Below are positions 1-7,268 of a stretch of 11,985 bases of DNA, one piece after another. Within the stretch, counting starts at the first letter, position 1. Each line of letters begins with the position of its first letter. The notes beneath the pieces are model-generated. The model was given only the letters and a program-made list of their open reading frames with translations, ran no database searches and was not told where the DNA came from. The DNA is from Halobacteriales archaeon QS_9_67_15 (lineage in GTDB: Archaea; Halobacteriota; Halobacteria; Halobacteriales; Haloarculaceae), in contig PXSD01000038.1 in assembly GCA_003023165.1 (NCBI GenBank), positions 6,580-18,564 on the forward strand, written 5' to 3'. The translations under genes were made by a program, and so were the position numbers.

Positions 1-1968
1 GACGTGGTGTTCCGCGCCGCCGAGCAGTGGCTCGTCCGCGTGACCGACCTGAAAGACGACCTGCTCGATGCCGTCGGCGAGACGACCTGGTACCCCGCCG
101 AGGCGCGCGACGGTCGCTTCCGCAACACGGTCGAGAGCGCGCCCGACTGGAACGTCTCGCGACAGCGCTACTGGGGGAGTCCGCTCCCGGTCTGGCACTG
201 CGAGGACTGCGACCGCGACGTGGTCGTCTCCTCGCGCGCGGACCTCGCCGAACGCGCGGGACTCGACGAGGTGCCCGCGGACCCACACCGGCCCGTCGTC
301 GACGAGGTGACCGTCCCGTGTCCCGACTGTGGGGGCGAGGCCACGCGCGTCGACGACGTCCTCGACGTGTGGTTCGACTCCGCGGTCGCGTCGTGGGCGA
401 GTCTCCGCGAGCGGCCGAGCGAGAACCCCCGACCGGACGCGTGGCCCGCTGACCTCGTCGTGGAGGGCAACGACCAGACCCGCGGCTGGTTCCTGATGCA
501 GCTGTCCCTCGGCGTGGCCTTCGCCGACCGTGCGCCCTACGAGGAAGTACTGATGCACGGCTGGGCGCTCCTCGACGGCGAGCCGATGTCGAAGTCTCGC
601 GGGCACGTCCTGCGCCCGCCGGAAGTCGCCGCGGCGCACGGCCGGGACGCGCTCCGGGCCCACCTGCTCGGCCACGAACAGCAGGGTCAGGACGTGTCGA
701 TGACCTCCGATATGGCGGGCGTCGAGACGACTCGCGAGCGGTTCGACGTCGTTTGGAACGTCGCCCGCTTCGCCGCGATATTCATGGCCGAAGACGAGTA
801 CACGCCCTTGCTGGCCCTGACGACCGGCGACGACGACCGAATCGTCCTCGACGAGTGGGTCCTCGCCCGCCTCCGGGAAGTGACCGAGACTGCCACGGAC
901 GCCGTTGCGGAACGCGAACCGAACGTGGCCCTCGACGCGGTACTTGAGTACCTCGTCGAGGACGTGTCGCGGTACTACGTCCAGACCGTCAGAGACCGCG
1001 TCTGGGCCCCCGACTCCTCCGCGGACAAACTGGCCGCCTACGACACTCTGGGGACGGTACTCGGGGTCTGCGTTCGGCTGCTCGCTCCGTTCGCACCCCA
1101 CCTCGCCGAGCGACTCTATCGCGCGCTCGACGGCCCCGCGGACGCGGGCGAACCGACGGTCCACGCGACCGAGTGGCCCGATGCGGACGCGCTCGGACTC
1201 TCGACACGCCCGACGCTAGTCTCGCAGGTCGATGCGCTCCGCGAAGTAGAGGGGGCCGTTGCGACCGCGCGTCAAGAGATGGGTCGCAAGCATCGCTGGC
1301 CCGTCGTATCGGTCGTCGTCGAGACGACCGACGAGCCCGTCGGTGCCGCCGTCGAGACGCATCGAGACCTCCTCGAAGCCCGATGCAACGCCGAGTCGGT
1401 CGAACGCACCGACCGCCATCCCGCCCGCGAGCGCGTGGTCGTCCCCGAGATGGACGCGCTCGGCCCGGTCTTCCGCGACGACGCCGCGGCGGTCGCCGAC
1501 ACCGTCGAGGGGCAACCGGTCGAGGAACTGCCCGTGACTGTCACCGTCGACGGGACGGAACGCGAGGTCAGCGAGGCGCACGTCTCGGTCGTCGAACGAG
1601 TCCCCGAGGGAGTGACTCGCGTTCCCTTCGACGGTGGGACCGTCTACGTCGACGCGTCGCTGTCCGAGCGACTCCGCCGGACGGGGCTCGCTCGGGACGT
1701 GACCCGACGTGCCCAGGAGATGCGTGCCGACCTCGACCTCGACATGGACCGGCGGGTGCGGCTGGCGGTCACCACCGACGACGAATCTGTCGCGGCGGCC
1801 GTCTCCGACCACGCCGAGGACCTGCGGGCGGCCGTCCGCGTCGACGAACTGCTCGTCCAGCCCAACGAGACCGACCTCAGGGACGAGTACGACCACACTC
1901 GCGAGTGGACTGTGGACGGAGCGCGAGTCAGGCTCGACATGGAACTGGCCGCGGTCTGGCCAGTCTGA
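1..1968 (+). CDS. ileS: Isoleucyl-tRNA synthetase, C-terminal part (5' end outside window)
   Basis: Cytoplasmic class I aminoacyl-tRNA synthetase that charges tRNA-Ile with isoleucine. The frame is open from base 1, so the gene starts upstream; the 655 codons here correspond to the last three-fifths of the roughly 1,050-residue archaeal enzyme. Window residues: SRQRYWG at 53-59, a probable zinc site with two CxxC pairs (C67/C70 and C107/C110), the LDVWFDS core at about 121-127, and the KMSKS-type ATP loop read as PMSKS (MSKS at 196-199). The helical anticodon-binding domain follows at about 235-400, then a C-terminal alpha/beta tail. The HIGH motif and CP1 editing domain are not in the window. 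Pro replaces the first Lys of KMSKS; I believe this is common in haloarchaeal enzymes and not damage. I see no internal gap. The last base of the stop codon starts the left arm of a downstream inverted repeat. Confidence 0.95.
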   Translation, partial: DVVFRAAEQWLVRVTDLKDDLLDAVGETTWYPAEARDGRFRNTVESAPDWNVSRQRYWGSPLPVWHCEDCDRDVVVSSRADLAERAGLDEVPADPHRPVVDEVTVPCPDCGGEATRVDDVLDVWFDSAVASWASLRERPSENPRPDAWPADLVVEGNDQTRGWFLMQLSLGVAFADRAPYEEVLMHGWALLDGEPMSKSRGHVLRPPEVAAAHGRDALRAHLLGHEQQGQDVSMTSDMAGVETTRERFDVVWNVARFAAIFMAEDEYTPLLALTTGDDDRIVLDEWVLARLREVTETATDAVAEREPNVALDAVLEYLVEDVSRYYVQTVRDRVWAPDSSADKLAAYDTLGTVLGVCVRLLAPFAPHLAERLYRALDGPADAGEPTVHATEWPDADALGLSTRPTLVSQVDALREVEGAVATARQEMGRKHRWPVVSVVVETTDEPVGAAVETHRDLLEARCNAESVERTDRHPARERVVVPEMDALGPVFRDDAAAVADTVEGQPVEELPVTVTVDGTEREVSEAHVSVVERVPEGVTRVPFDGGTVYVDASLSERLRRTGLARDVTRRAQEMRADLDLDMDRRVRLAVTTDDESVAAAVSDHAEDLRAAVRVDELLVQPNETDLRDEYDHTREWTVDGARVRLDMELAAVWPV

Positions 1969-2042
1969 TACGGATTAGTATGTCCGGATAGCGTCGACCC
2001 CGGGGTCGGGGCGTCCCGGTACATCGCGACAATAATCCGTAT
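1968..2042. repeat. Inverted-repeat element with CCCCGGGG core, downstream of ileS
   Basis: Perfect 10-bp arms ATACGGATTA (1968-1977) and TAATCCGTAT (2033-2042) enclose a perfect 14-bp palindrome (1995-2008) centred on CCCCGGGG. The left arm begins on the last base of the ileS stop codon, so the RNA could fold just after the gene and act as a 3'-end or terminator structure. It has no T tract directly after it. The layout recalls short dispersed intergenic repeats of haloarchaea, but copy number cannot be judged from one window. Confidence 0.6.
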
Positions 2043-2077
2043 GAGAGGTGTACTTCGGAACGGATAGGATAGGATGG

Positions 2078-2146
2078 GTTGTCCGCCGCAGGCGGGGAAC
2101 GGGAGCGTGTGACCGTGCCGCGCCTCCGGCATCATCGAGTGACAAC
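2078..2146 (+). other. Possible structured RNA or DNA element (branched fold)
   Basis: A 6-bp outer stem, GTTGTC (2078-2083) with GACAAC (2141-2146), encloses two small hairpins: CGCC/GGCG (2084-2087 with 2091-2094, loop GCA) and TGCCG/CGGCA (2116-2120 with 2127-2131, loop CGCCTC). Together they could form a three-way junction. A further hairpin, GTCAG/CTGAC, lies at 2166-2183. Stems this short are expected by chance in GC-rich DNA, so this is a weak call. Confidence 0.25.
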
Positions 2147-2243
2147 GGACAATTGATAAATGGCCGTCAGACTTCGGGCTGACAACCGGCAGACGTAGGG
2201 CGATTGCTCTCCCGACTGACGCGGACGACCGGGATCATACGTG

Positions 2244-2323
2244 ATACTGCCGGCTGTACGTCTGTCACGGATTTCGCCGCCCCGGGGCGGCGAATATCTT
2301 CACGAAGTTACAGCCGGCAGTAT
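2244..2323. repeat. 80-bp concentric palindromic intergenic element
   Basis: Perfect 15-bp arms ATACTGCCGGCTGTA (2244-2258) and TACAGCCGGCAGTAT (2309-2323) enclose a perfect 22-bp palindrome (2273-2294) centred on CCCCGGGG. Both share the same centre (2283.5), with 14 nt of mostly unpaired sequence between arm and core on each side. It would extrude as a cruciform or fold as a long RNA hairpin. No transposase, target-site duplication or ORF goes with it. From memory, similar sequences recur between genes in haloarchaeal genomes, suggesting a REP- or MITE-like dispersed repeat; this needs a genome search. Confidence 0.7.
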
Positions 2324-2464
2324 GACTGGCCCTGGAGGGCGCTCGTCGACGACACCATCGACGGTCCACCGGCAGCCGAAACCGTCGGCGACGTTTGAAT
2401 AGACCTAATTCGTCCATTTTTTCGCCAGTTTGCCGTAGATGCTGATAATATCTGCGACAACCGG

Positions 2465-2539
2465 TGCTTATTTATCCGTTCCAGAGCGTTATTTCGGATG
2501 GTTCGATCAGATCTGCCCGTCTTTCTGCGGGCCGAGTAG
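2465..2539 (+). promoter_or_regulatory. Possible promoter with a 13-codon leaderless mini-ORF and GC hairpin
   Basis: The AT-rich box CTTATTTATCC (about 2467-2477) is centred near 2472, about 27 nt upstream of an ATG at 2498. That ATG opens a 13-residue ORF (MVRSDLPVFLRAE, stop at 2537-2539). Within it, GCCCG (2515-2519) can pair with CGGGC (2528-2532) around an 8-nt loop. This could be a distal promoter and leader for the downstream glutamate synthase, or chance. I see no other support for translation. Confidence 0.25.
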
Positions 2540-2552
2540 TGATACATCTAGA

Positions 2553-2569
2553 AGGTGCCTAATACACCT
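2553..2569. promoter_or_regulatory. Inverted repeat AGGTG-N7-CACCT, candidate operator
   Basis: AGGTG (2553-2557) and CACCT (2565-2569) are inverted around a 7-nt spacer, about 42 bp upstream of the proposed gltB TATA box. The size and symmetry suit a dimeric regulator, for instance one responding to nitrogen, but no known motif is recognised. Confidence 0.25.
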
Positions 2570-2607
2570 AAGTGTGGATATAACGGTCACATAGTCTATC
2601 AGGCCAA

Positions 2608-2642
2608 GCGTTTTACCGAGGTATCGGGAAGTCACAGGTACA
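2608..2642 (+). promoter_or_regulatory. Probable gltB promoter (TATA box, leaderless start)
   Basis: GTTTTACC at 2610-2617 is centred about 29 nt upstream of the ATG at 2642. No Shine-Dalgarno motif lies in between, so transcription probably starts at or within a few bases of the start codon, as is usual in haloarchaea. Confidence 0.5.
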
Positions 2643-3538
2643 TGAGCGGATTCTCTCGTGACGATGCGGACCACCGGCTGGCGGACCCAGCCGACGCACG
2701 GTCCAACTGCGGCGTCGGGGTCGTAATGGACCTCGACGGCGACGGTGGCCATTGGGTCCTTTCGGATGGGCTGGAACTGCTGGAGAACCTCGAACACCGC
2801 GGTACCACGGGCGCGGAGGAGTCGACCGGTGACGGTGCGGGCGTCATGATCCAGACGCCCCACGACTTCTTCGCCGACGAGGTCGACGCCGACCTCACAC
2901 CTGGTGAGTACGCCGTCGGCTCCGTGTTCCTCCCGGCCGACGACGCCGACGCGCGCGAGGAGCTGAGGAGGACCGTCGAGACGACGTTCGCGGAGGAGGG
3001 CCTCGATGTCGTGGCCTGGCGGACCGTCCCGACGGACAACGGCGACCTCGGCCAGACCGCGCTCGACTCCGAACCCGAGATCATCCAGGTGTTCGTCGAG
3101 TCGACAGACGGCCTGACCGGCGACGCCTTCGACCGGCGGCTCTACACCGCGCGTCGCGTCCTCGAGAAGCACGTCGAGGAGACGGAGCCCGCGGGCCACG
3201 AACGCTTCTACGTCGTCTCGCTCGACACGGACACCGTAGTCTACAAGGGCCTGCTCAAGGGCGAGCAGGTCGCCGACTACTTCCCGGACCTGACGGACGA
3301 CCGCGTCGACACCACCTTCGCGATGGTCCACGCGCGCTTCTCGACCAACACGCTCGGGGCGTGGCATCTCGCACACCCCTACCGCGGCATCATCCACAAC
3401 GGCGAGTTCAACAACGGACCTCGACTCCGACGCGTTCGACGACGTGGACAAACTCAAGCCGATCATCGACAACCCCGAGCAGTCCGACACCGCGAGCGTC
3501 GACAACGCGCTCGAACTCCTGTTGCTCGAAGGGCGTGA
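2642..3538 (+). CDS. gltB: GltB N-terminal fragment: class II glutamine amidotransferase domain
   Basis: This fragment has the glutaminase half of the first domain, which hydrolyses glutamine and feeds ammonia into the synthase tunnel. The ATG at 2642 is preferred over an in-frame start 87 bp upstream because it has a TATA box at the leaderless distance and puts the catalytic cysteine (Cys23, in SNCGVG) after a short propeptide. GltB is normally processed so that this Cys becomes residue 1. Other family motifs: EHRGTTGAE, ARFSTNT at 231-237, and the HNGE oxyanion motif at 252-255. Genuine homology ends at Asn257. The remaining residues, up to the stop at 3536-3538, are Arg-rich out-of-frame sequence quite unlike the acidic body of the protein. 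If translated as read, the product would be an incomplete glutaminase. Confidence 0.8.
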   Translation: MSGFSRDDADHRLADPADARSNCGVGVVMDLDGDGGHWVLSDGLELLENLEHRGTTGAEESTGDGAGVMIQTPHDFFADEVDADLTPGEYAVGSVFLPADDADAREELRRTVETTFAEEGLDVVAWRTVPTDNGDLGQTALDSEPEIIQVFVESTDGLTGDAFDRRLYTARRVLEKHVEETEPAGHERFYVVSLDTDTVVYKGLLKGEQVADYFPDLTDDRVDTTFAMVHARFSTNTLGAWHLAHPYRGIIHNGEFNNGPRLRRVRRRGQTQADHRQPRAVRHRERRQRARTPVARRA

Positions 3539-6500
3539 CCTCCCCCACGCGCTCCGGATGCTCATCCCCGAGGCGTGGCGCGGCGAGGCCAACGACGTAC
3601 GCGGCGACCGCCGCGACTGGTACGACTACCACGCCTCGCTCGTCGAACCGTGGGACGGCCCCGCGCTGGTCGCGGCGACCGACGGCGACCGCGTCGGCGC
3701 CGTCCTCGACCGCAACGGCCTCCGACCCTGCCGCTACGACGTCCTCACCGACAACACGCTCGTGATGGCCTCCGAAGCGGGCGCGCTCGAGACCGACCCC
3801 GCGGACATCGAGGAGCGCGGCCGCCTCCAGCCGGGTCAGCTCTTCCTCGCCGACCCCGACGAGGGCCGCGTCATCCCCGACGAGGAAGTGTTCGACGACC
3901 TCACTGACGAGACGTACGGCGAGTGGGTCGACGACGAACAGGTCGACCTGGCCGACATTAACCCCGAGCCCGACAATCTCCCCCAGCACGACTTCGACGA
4001 ACTCCGCGCCCGCCAGGCCCAGTACGGCTACACCTACGACGAGGGCGACCACCTCATCGAGCCGATGGCCGAGAAGGGGAAAGACCCCGTCGGGTCGATG
4101 GGCGACGACACGCCGCTGAGTGTGCTCTCGCAGTTCAACCGGCCGCTCTTTACGTACTTCCAGCAGCTGTTCGCGCAGGTCACCAACCCGCCGCTGGACT
4201 ACATCCGCGAGGAACTCGTCACCTCGCTCGAGTCCCGGCTGGGCCACCAGCGGAACCTGCTCGACGAGTCACCCGAACACGCCCGCCAGCTGGTCGTCGA
4301 CTCGCCGGTCCTCACGGACCAGCAGACCGCCGCGATCCGCGACCTCGACGCCAACGGCATGTCCTCGGCGGTCATCGACGTCTCCTACGACCCCGACGAA
4401 CGCGACCTGCGGGAGGCCGTCGAGGCGGCCCGGGAGGCGGCCTCCGAGGCCGCGACCAACCACGACATCATCGTCCTCTCCGACCGCGCAGCCGGTGAAG
4501 GACGCGTGGCTATCCCGAGCCTGCTCGCGGTCGGGGGCATCCACCACCACCTCGTCCGCAACGGGCTGCGCAACCACGTCGGACTCGTCCTCGAGTCGGG
4601 CGACCCGCGGACCGTCCACCACATAGCGACCCTCGTCGGCTACGGCGCCGGCGCGGTCAACCCCTACCTCGCCTACCAGACCATCGAGGACCTCGTCGCC
4701 GGCCCGGACGGGGCGGAGCTCTCGATGGCCATCGACGCCTACATCAACGCCCTGGAGGACGGCCTCCTGAAGACGATGGCCAAGATGGGCATCTCGACGG
4801 TCGAGAGCTACCAGGGCGCCCAGATCTTCGAGGCCGTCGGCCTCGCGTCGGACTTCATCGAGGAGTACTTCGAGGGAACGGCCAACCGCACGGAAGGCAT
4901 CGGCATCGAAGAGATCGAGGAAGCCCTGCTCGACCGCCACGAGGTCGCCTGGGGCGACGACCCCGACCTCGAGCGGCAGGGCGAGTTCGAGAACCGCTCC
5001 GGGGGCATCCACCACCAGTGGAACCCCGACACCGTCGGCACGGTCCAGCAGGCCGTCCGCACCGGCGACTACGAGCGCTACACGGAGTTCGCCGCCGAGA
5101 TCAACGAGCAGAACGAACAGCTCCAGACCCTGCGCGGACTCCTCGAGTTCGACCCCGACCGCGACCCGGTCCCCATCGAGGCGGTCGAACCGGTCGAGGA
5201 CATCGTCACGCGCTTCGAGACGGCCGCGATGTCGCTCGGGTCGCTCTCCCCGGAGATGCACGAGAACAACGCCATCGCGATGAACCGGTTGGGAGCCCAC
5301 GCCAACACGGGCGAGGGCGGCGAACCGCCCGAGCGGTTCGACACCGAGAAGGAGTGCAAGACCAAACAGGTCGCCTCCGGCCGCTTCGGCGTCACCTCCG
5401 ACTACCTCTCCGCGGCCGACGAGCTGCAGATCAAGATGGCCCAGGGCTCCAAGCCCGGCGAGGGCGGCCACCTGCCCGGCAAGAAGGTCAACGACATGAT
5501 CGCCCACGTCCGCTACGCGACGCCGGGCGTCGGCCTCATCTCCCCGCCCCCGCTCCACGACATCTACTCCATCGAGGACCTCAAACAGCTCATCCACGAC
5601 CTCAAGGCGTCCAACCCGGACGCCGACGTGAACGTCAAACTGGTCGCCGAGGACGGCATCGGGACCATCGCCGCCGGCGTCGCGAAGGCCAACGCCGACA
5701 AGGTCCACATCTCGGGTCACGACGGCGGCACCGGCGCGTCGCCGAAGACGAGTATCAAGTCCGCGGGCCTGCCGTGGGAGCTCGGTCTCGCCGAGGCAAA
5801 CCAGATGCTCCGCGCGACCGGCCTGCGCTCGCGCATCGAGGTCACCGCCGACGGCGGGATGAAGACCGGCCGCGACGTGGCCGTCGCCACCCTGCTCGGT
5901 GCGGAGGGCTACGCCTTCGGTACCGCGTCGATGGTCACCTCGGGCTGTGTGATGGCGCGGCAGTGTCACGAGAACACCTGCCCGGTCGGCGTCGCCACGC
6001 AGAACGAGAAGCTCCGCGACCGCTTCCCGGGCGAGCCCCAGCACGTCGTCAACTACATGACCTTCGTCGCGCAGGAACTGCGCGAGATCATGGCCGAGCT
6101 CGGCTTCACCAGCGTCGACGAGATGGTCGGGCGGCCGGACGTGCTCGCCCAGCGCACCGACGTGACCCAGCCGAAGGCCAGGAAGGTGAACCTGAAAGGC
6201 GTCATCGCCGACCCCGCGGGCGACGACGACCGCTACAAGACGCGCGAGCAGACCCACGATGTCGCCGACTCGCTCGACTGGGACCTCATCGACGAGGCCG
6301 AGCGCGCGCTCGAATCCGGCGAGCCCGTCGCCATCTCGACGGCGGTCGACAACACCAACCGCGCGGTAGGCGCGACGCTCTCGAACGCGGTCTCGACGCG
6401 CTTCGGCGGCGGCGGCCTGCCGGACGACACCATCTCCTGTCGACTCGAAGGGACCGCCGGCCAGTCCTTCGGCGCGTTCCTCCAGCAGGGGATCACGATG

Positions 6501-7139
6501 GACCTCGTCGGCACCGCAAACGACTACGTCGGCAAGGGTCTCTCCGGCGGGAAACTCACGGTCCGCACGCCCGAGAACGCCAACTACGCGGCCGAAGACA
6601 ACGTCGTCATCGGAAACGTCGCCCTCTACGGCGCGACCCAGGGCGAGGTCTACGTCAACGGCACGGCGGGCGAACGCTTCGCCGTCCGCAACTCCGGGGT
6701 GATGGGCGTCGTCGAGGGCGTCGGCGACCACGGCTGCGAGTACATGACCGGCGGCGCCATCGCGGTGCTGGGCGGGACGGGCAAGAACTTCGCGGCCGGG
6801 ATGTCCGGCGGCGTCGCTTACGTCTACGACCCGGACGGCGACTTCGCGCGGAAGGCCAACACCGGCATGGTCTCCGTCGAGCCGATGCTGGACGAACTCG
6901 ACCGCGGGATGCTGACCCGGCTCGTCGAGAACCACGCCGCGTACACCGACTCCGAGCGCGCCGCGGCCCTGCTCGCGAACTGGGACGACGAACTCGTGAA
7001 CTTCACGAAGGTGCTCCCGGACGCCTACGCGGAGATCATCGAGGACGACGAGAGCGCCGACGTGCGCACCGAACTCCCCGACCCCGCCGCACCGACCTCC
7101 GGGTCCGGCGTCGCTAGCCACGGACAGGCCGACGACTGA
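3444..7139 (+). CDS. gltB: GltB C-terminal fragment: rest of glutaminase, central, FMN/3Fe-4S and GXGXG domains
   Basis: This 1,231-codon frame carries most of glutamate synthase. Residues 1 to about 150 finish the glutaminase domain (MEPWDGPA-type motif read as VEPWDGPALV, then DRNGLRPCRYD). About 215-500 is the central domain. About 570-940 is the FMN-binding synthase domain with GEGGEPPERF (623-632), the KPGEGGHLPG loop, GGTGASP (761-767) and a 3Fe-4S motif C-x5-C-x4-C (C835, C841, C846). About 970-1180 is the GXGXG beta-helix with GTAGQSFG from Gly1003. The GTG at 3444 is only the first start-like codon; homology already begins at 3414 (TDLDSDAFDDV), and no Shine-Dalgarno motif or promoter precedes it. 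I therefore read it as the downstream half of a broken gene and not an independent one. Codon use matches the upstream half. Confidence 0.85.
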   Translation: MDKLKPIIDNPEQSDTASVDNALELLLLEGRDLPHALRMLIPEAWRGEANDVRGDRRDWYDYHASLVEPWDGPALVAATDGDRVGAVLDRNGLRPCRYDVLTDNTLVMASEAGALETDPADIEERGRLQPGQLFLADPDEGRVIPDEEVFDDLTDETYGEWVDDEQVDLADINPEPDNLPQHDFDELRARQAQYGYTYDEGDHLIEPMAEKGKDPVGSMGDDTPLSVLSQFNRPLFTYFQQLFAQVTNPPLDYIREELVTSLESRLGHQRNLLDESPEHARQLVVDSPVLTDQQTAAIRDLDANGMSSAVIDVSYDPDERDLREAVEAAREAASEAATNHDIIVLSDRAAGEGRVAIPSLLAVGGIHHHLVRNGLRNHVGLVLESGDPRTVHHIATLVGYGAGAVNPYLAYQTIEDLVAGPDGAELSMAIDAYINALEDGLLKTMAKMGISTVESYQGAQIFEAVGLASDFIEEYFEGTANRTEGIGIEEIEEALLDRHEVAWGDDPDLERQGEFENRSGGIHHQWNPDTVGTVQQAVRTGDYERYTEFAAEINEQNEQLQTLRGLLEFDPDRDPVPIEAVEPVEDIVTRFETAAMSLGSLSPEMHENNAIAMNRLGAHANTGEGGEPPERFDTEKECKTKQVASGRFGVTSDYLSAADELQIKMAQGSKPGEGGHLPGKKVNDMIAHVRYATPGVGLISPPPLHDIYSIEDLKQLIHDLKASNPDADVNVKLVAEDGIGTIAAGVAKANADKVHISGHDGGTGASPKTSIKSAGLPWELGLAEANQMLRATGLRSRIEVTADGGMKTGRDVAVATLLGAEGYAFGTASMVTSGCVMARQCHENTCPVGVATQNEKLRDRFPGEPQHVVNYMTFVAQELREIMAELGFTSVDEMVGRPDVLAQRTDVTQPKARKVNLKGVIADPAGDDDRYKTREQTHDVADSLDWDLIDEAERALESGEPVAISTAVDNTNRAVGATLSNAVSTRFGGGGLPDDTISCRLEGTAGQSFGAFLQQGITMDLVGTANDYVGKGLSGGKLTVRTPENANYAAEDNVVIGNVALYGATQGEVYVNGTAGERFAVRNSGVMGVVEGVGDHGCEYMTGGAIAVLGGTGKNFAAGMSGGVAYVYDPDGDFARKANTGMVSVEPMLDELDRGMLTRLVENHAAYTDSERAAALLANWDDELVNFTKVLPDAYAEIIEDDESADVRTELPDPAAPTSGSGVASHGQADD

Positions 7140-7146
7140 CGGAACC

Positions 7147-7183
7147 CGGCGTCCCCGGCTCACACCCGAGTGGTGTGACGCCG
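7147..7183 (+). terminator. Hairpin downstream of gltB, candidate terminator
   Basis: TCACACC (7160-7166) pairs with GGTGTGA (7172-7178) around a 5-nt loop. The stem is extended by CGGCGTC (7147-7153), which can pair with GACGCCG (7177-7183) in a competing or stacked arrangement. A short T run (TTTTA, 7205-7209) follows about 25 nt later. It starts 8 bp after the gltB stop codon. Confidence 0.4.
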
Positions 7184-7235
7184 AAATCGCACGACTACGA
7201 ATGATTTTATCGTCGCATACACAACAAGCAGAAGG

Positions 7236-7268
7236 CCTATATCGCCCCAGAAAGTGGATTATCGCTAA
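7236..7268 (+). promoter_or_regulatory. Probable promoter of the HTH-type gene
   Basis: CCTATATC (7236-7243) is centred about 28 nt before the ATG at 7268, the spacing for a leaderless transcript. No ribosome binding site is visible. Confidence 0.45.

Larger units (their letters stand above)
2642..7139 (+). pseudogene. gltB: Glutamate synthase large subunit, whole locus, frameshifted
   Basis: Glutamate synthase transfers the amide nitrogen of glutamine to 2-oxoglutarate, giving two glutamates, and with glutamine synthetase forms the ammonium-assimilation route. All domains of a roughly 1,510-residue GltB are present in order: class II glutaminase, central domain, FMN synthase domain with a 3Fe-4S site, and C-terminal GXGXG beta-helix. 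The frame changes once, at about 3413-3416: the upstream frame reads HNGEFN and the downstream frame resumes at TDLDSDAFDD. The family's conserved T-I-x-G-N-x-x-W-x-R-A-R segment is missing here. Spacing against E. coli GltB predicts 12 lost residues plus the frame change, so a deletion of about 38 bp. No gltD-like small subunit is adjacent. Related haloarchaeal enzymes use ferredoxin, which is likely here too. The rest is undamaged, so the lesion is very recent or an assembly error. Confidence 0.85.

Noticed and set aside
586..597. Damaged KMSKS motif in ileS (Pro in place of the first Lys)
   Set aside because: MSKS is intact, and I believe Pro at this position is usual in haloarchaeal isoleucyl-tRNA synthetases.
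2204..2398. 64-residue ORF in the ileS-gltB gap
   Set aside because: Most of it is the translated palindromic element; only its last 20 or so codons look coding, reported as a possible remnant.
3401..3420. Programmed ribosomal frameshift in gltB
   Set aside because: No slippery heptamer or downstream structure stands out, and residues conserved across the family are missing at the junction, which frameshifting would not explain.
3444..3460. Independent start of a separate large synthase subunit at GTG 3444
   Set aside because: Homology extends upstream of it to 3414, no promoter or ribosome site is present, and it would begin mid-way through the glutaminase domain.
4269..7163. 964-residue open frame on the minus strand opposite gltB
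   Set aside because: In GC-rich haloarchaeal genes the antisense frame often lacks stops. Its composition mirrors gltB codons, no family is recognisable, and the sense strand has clear GltB domains.
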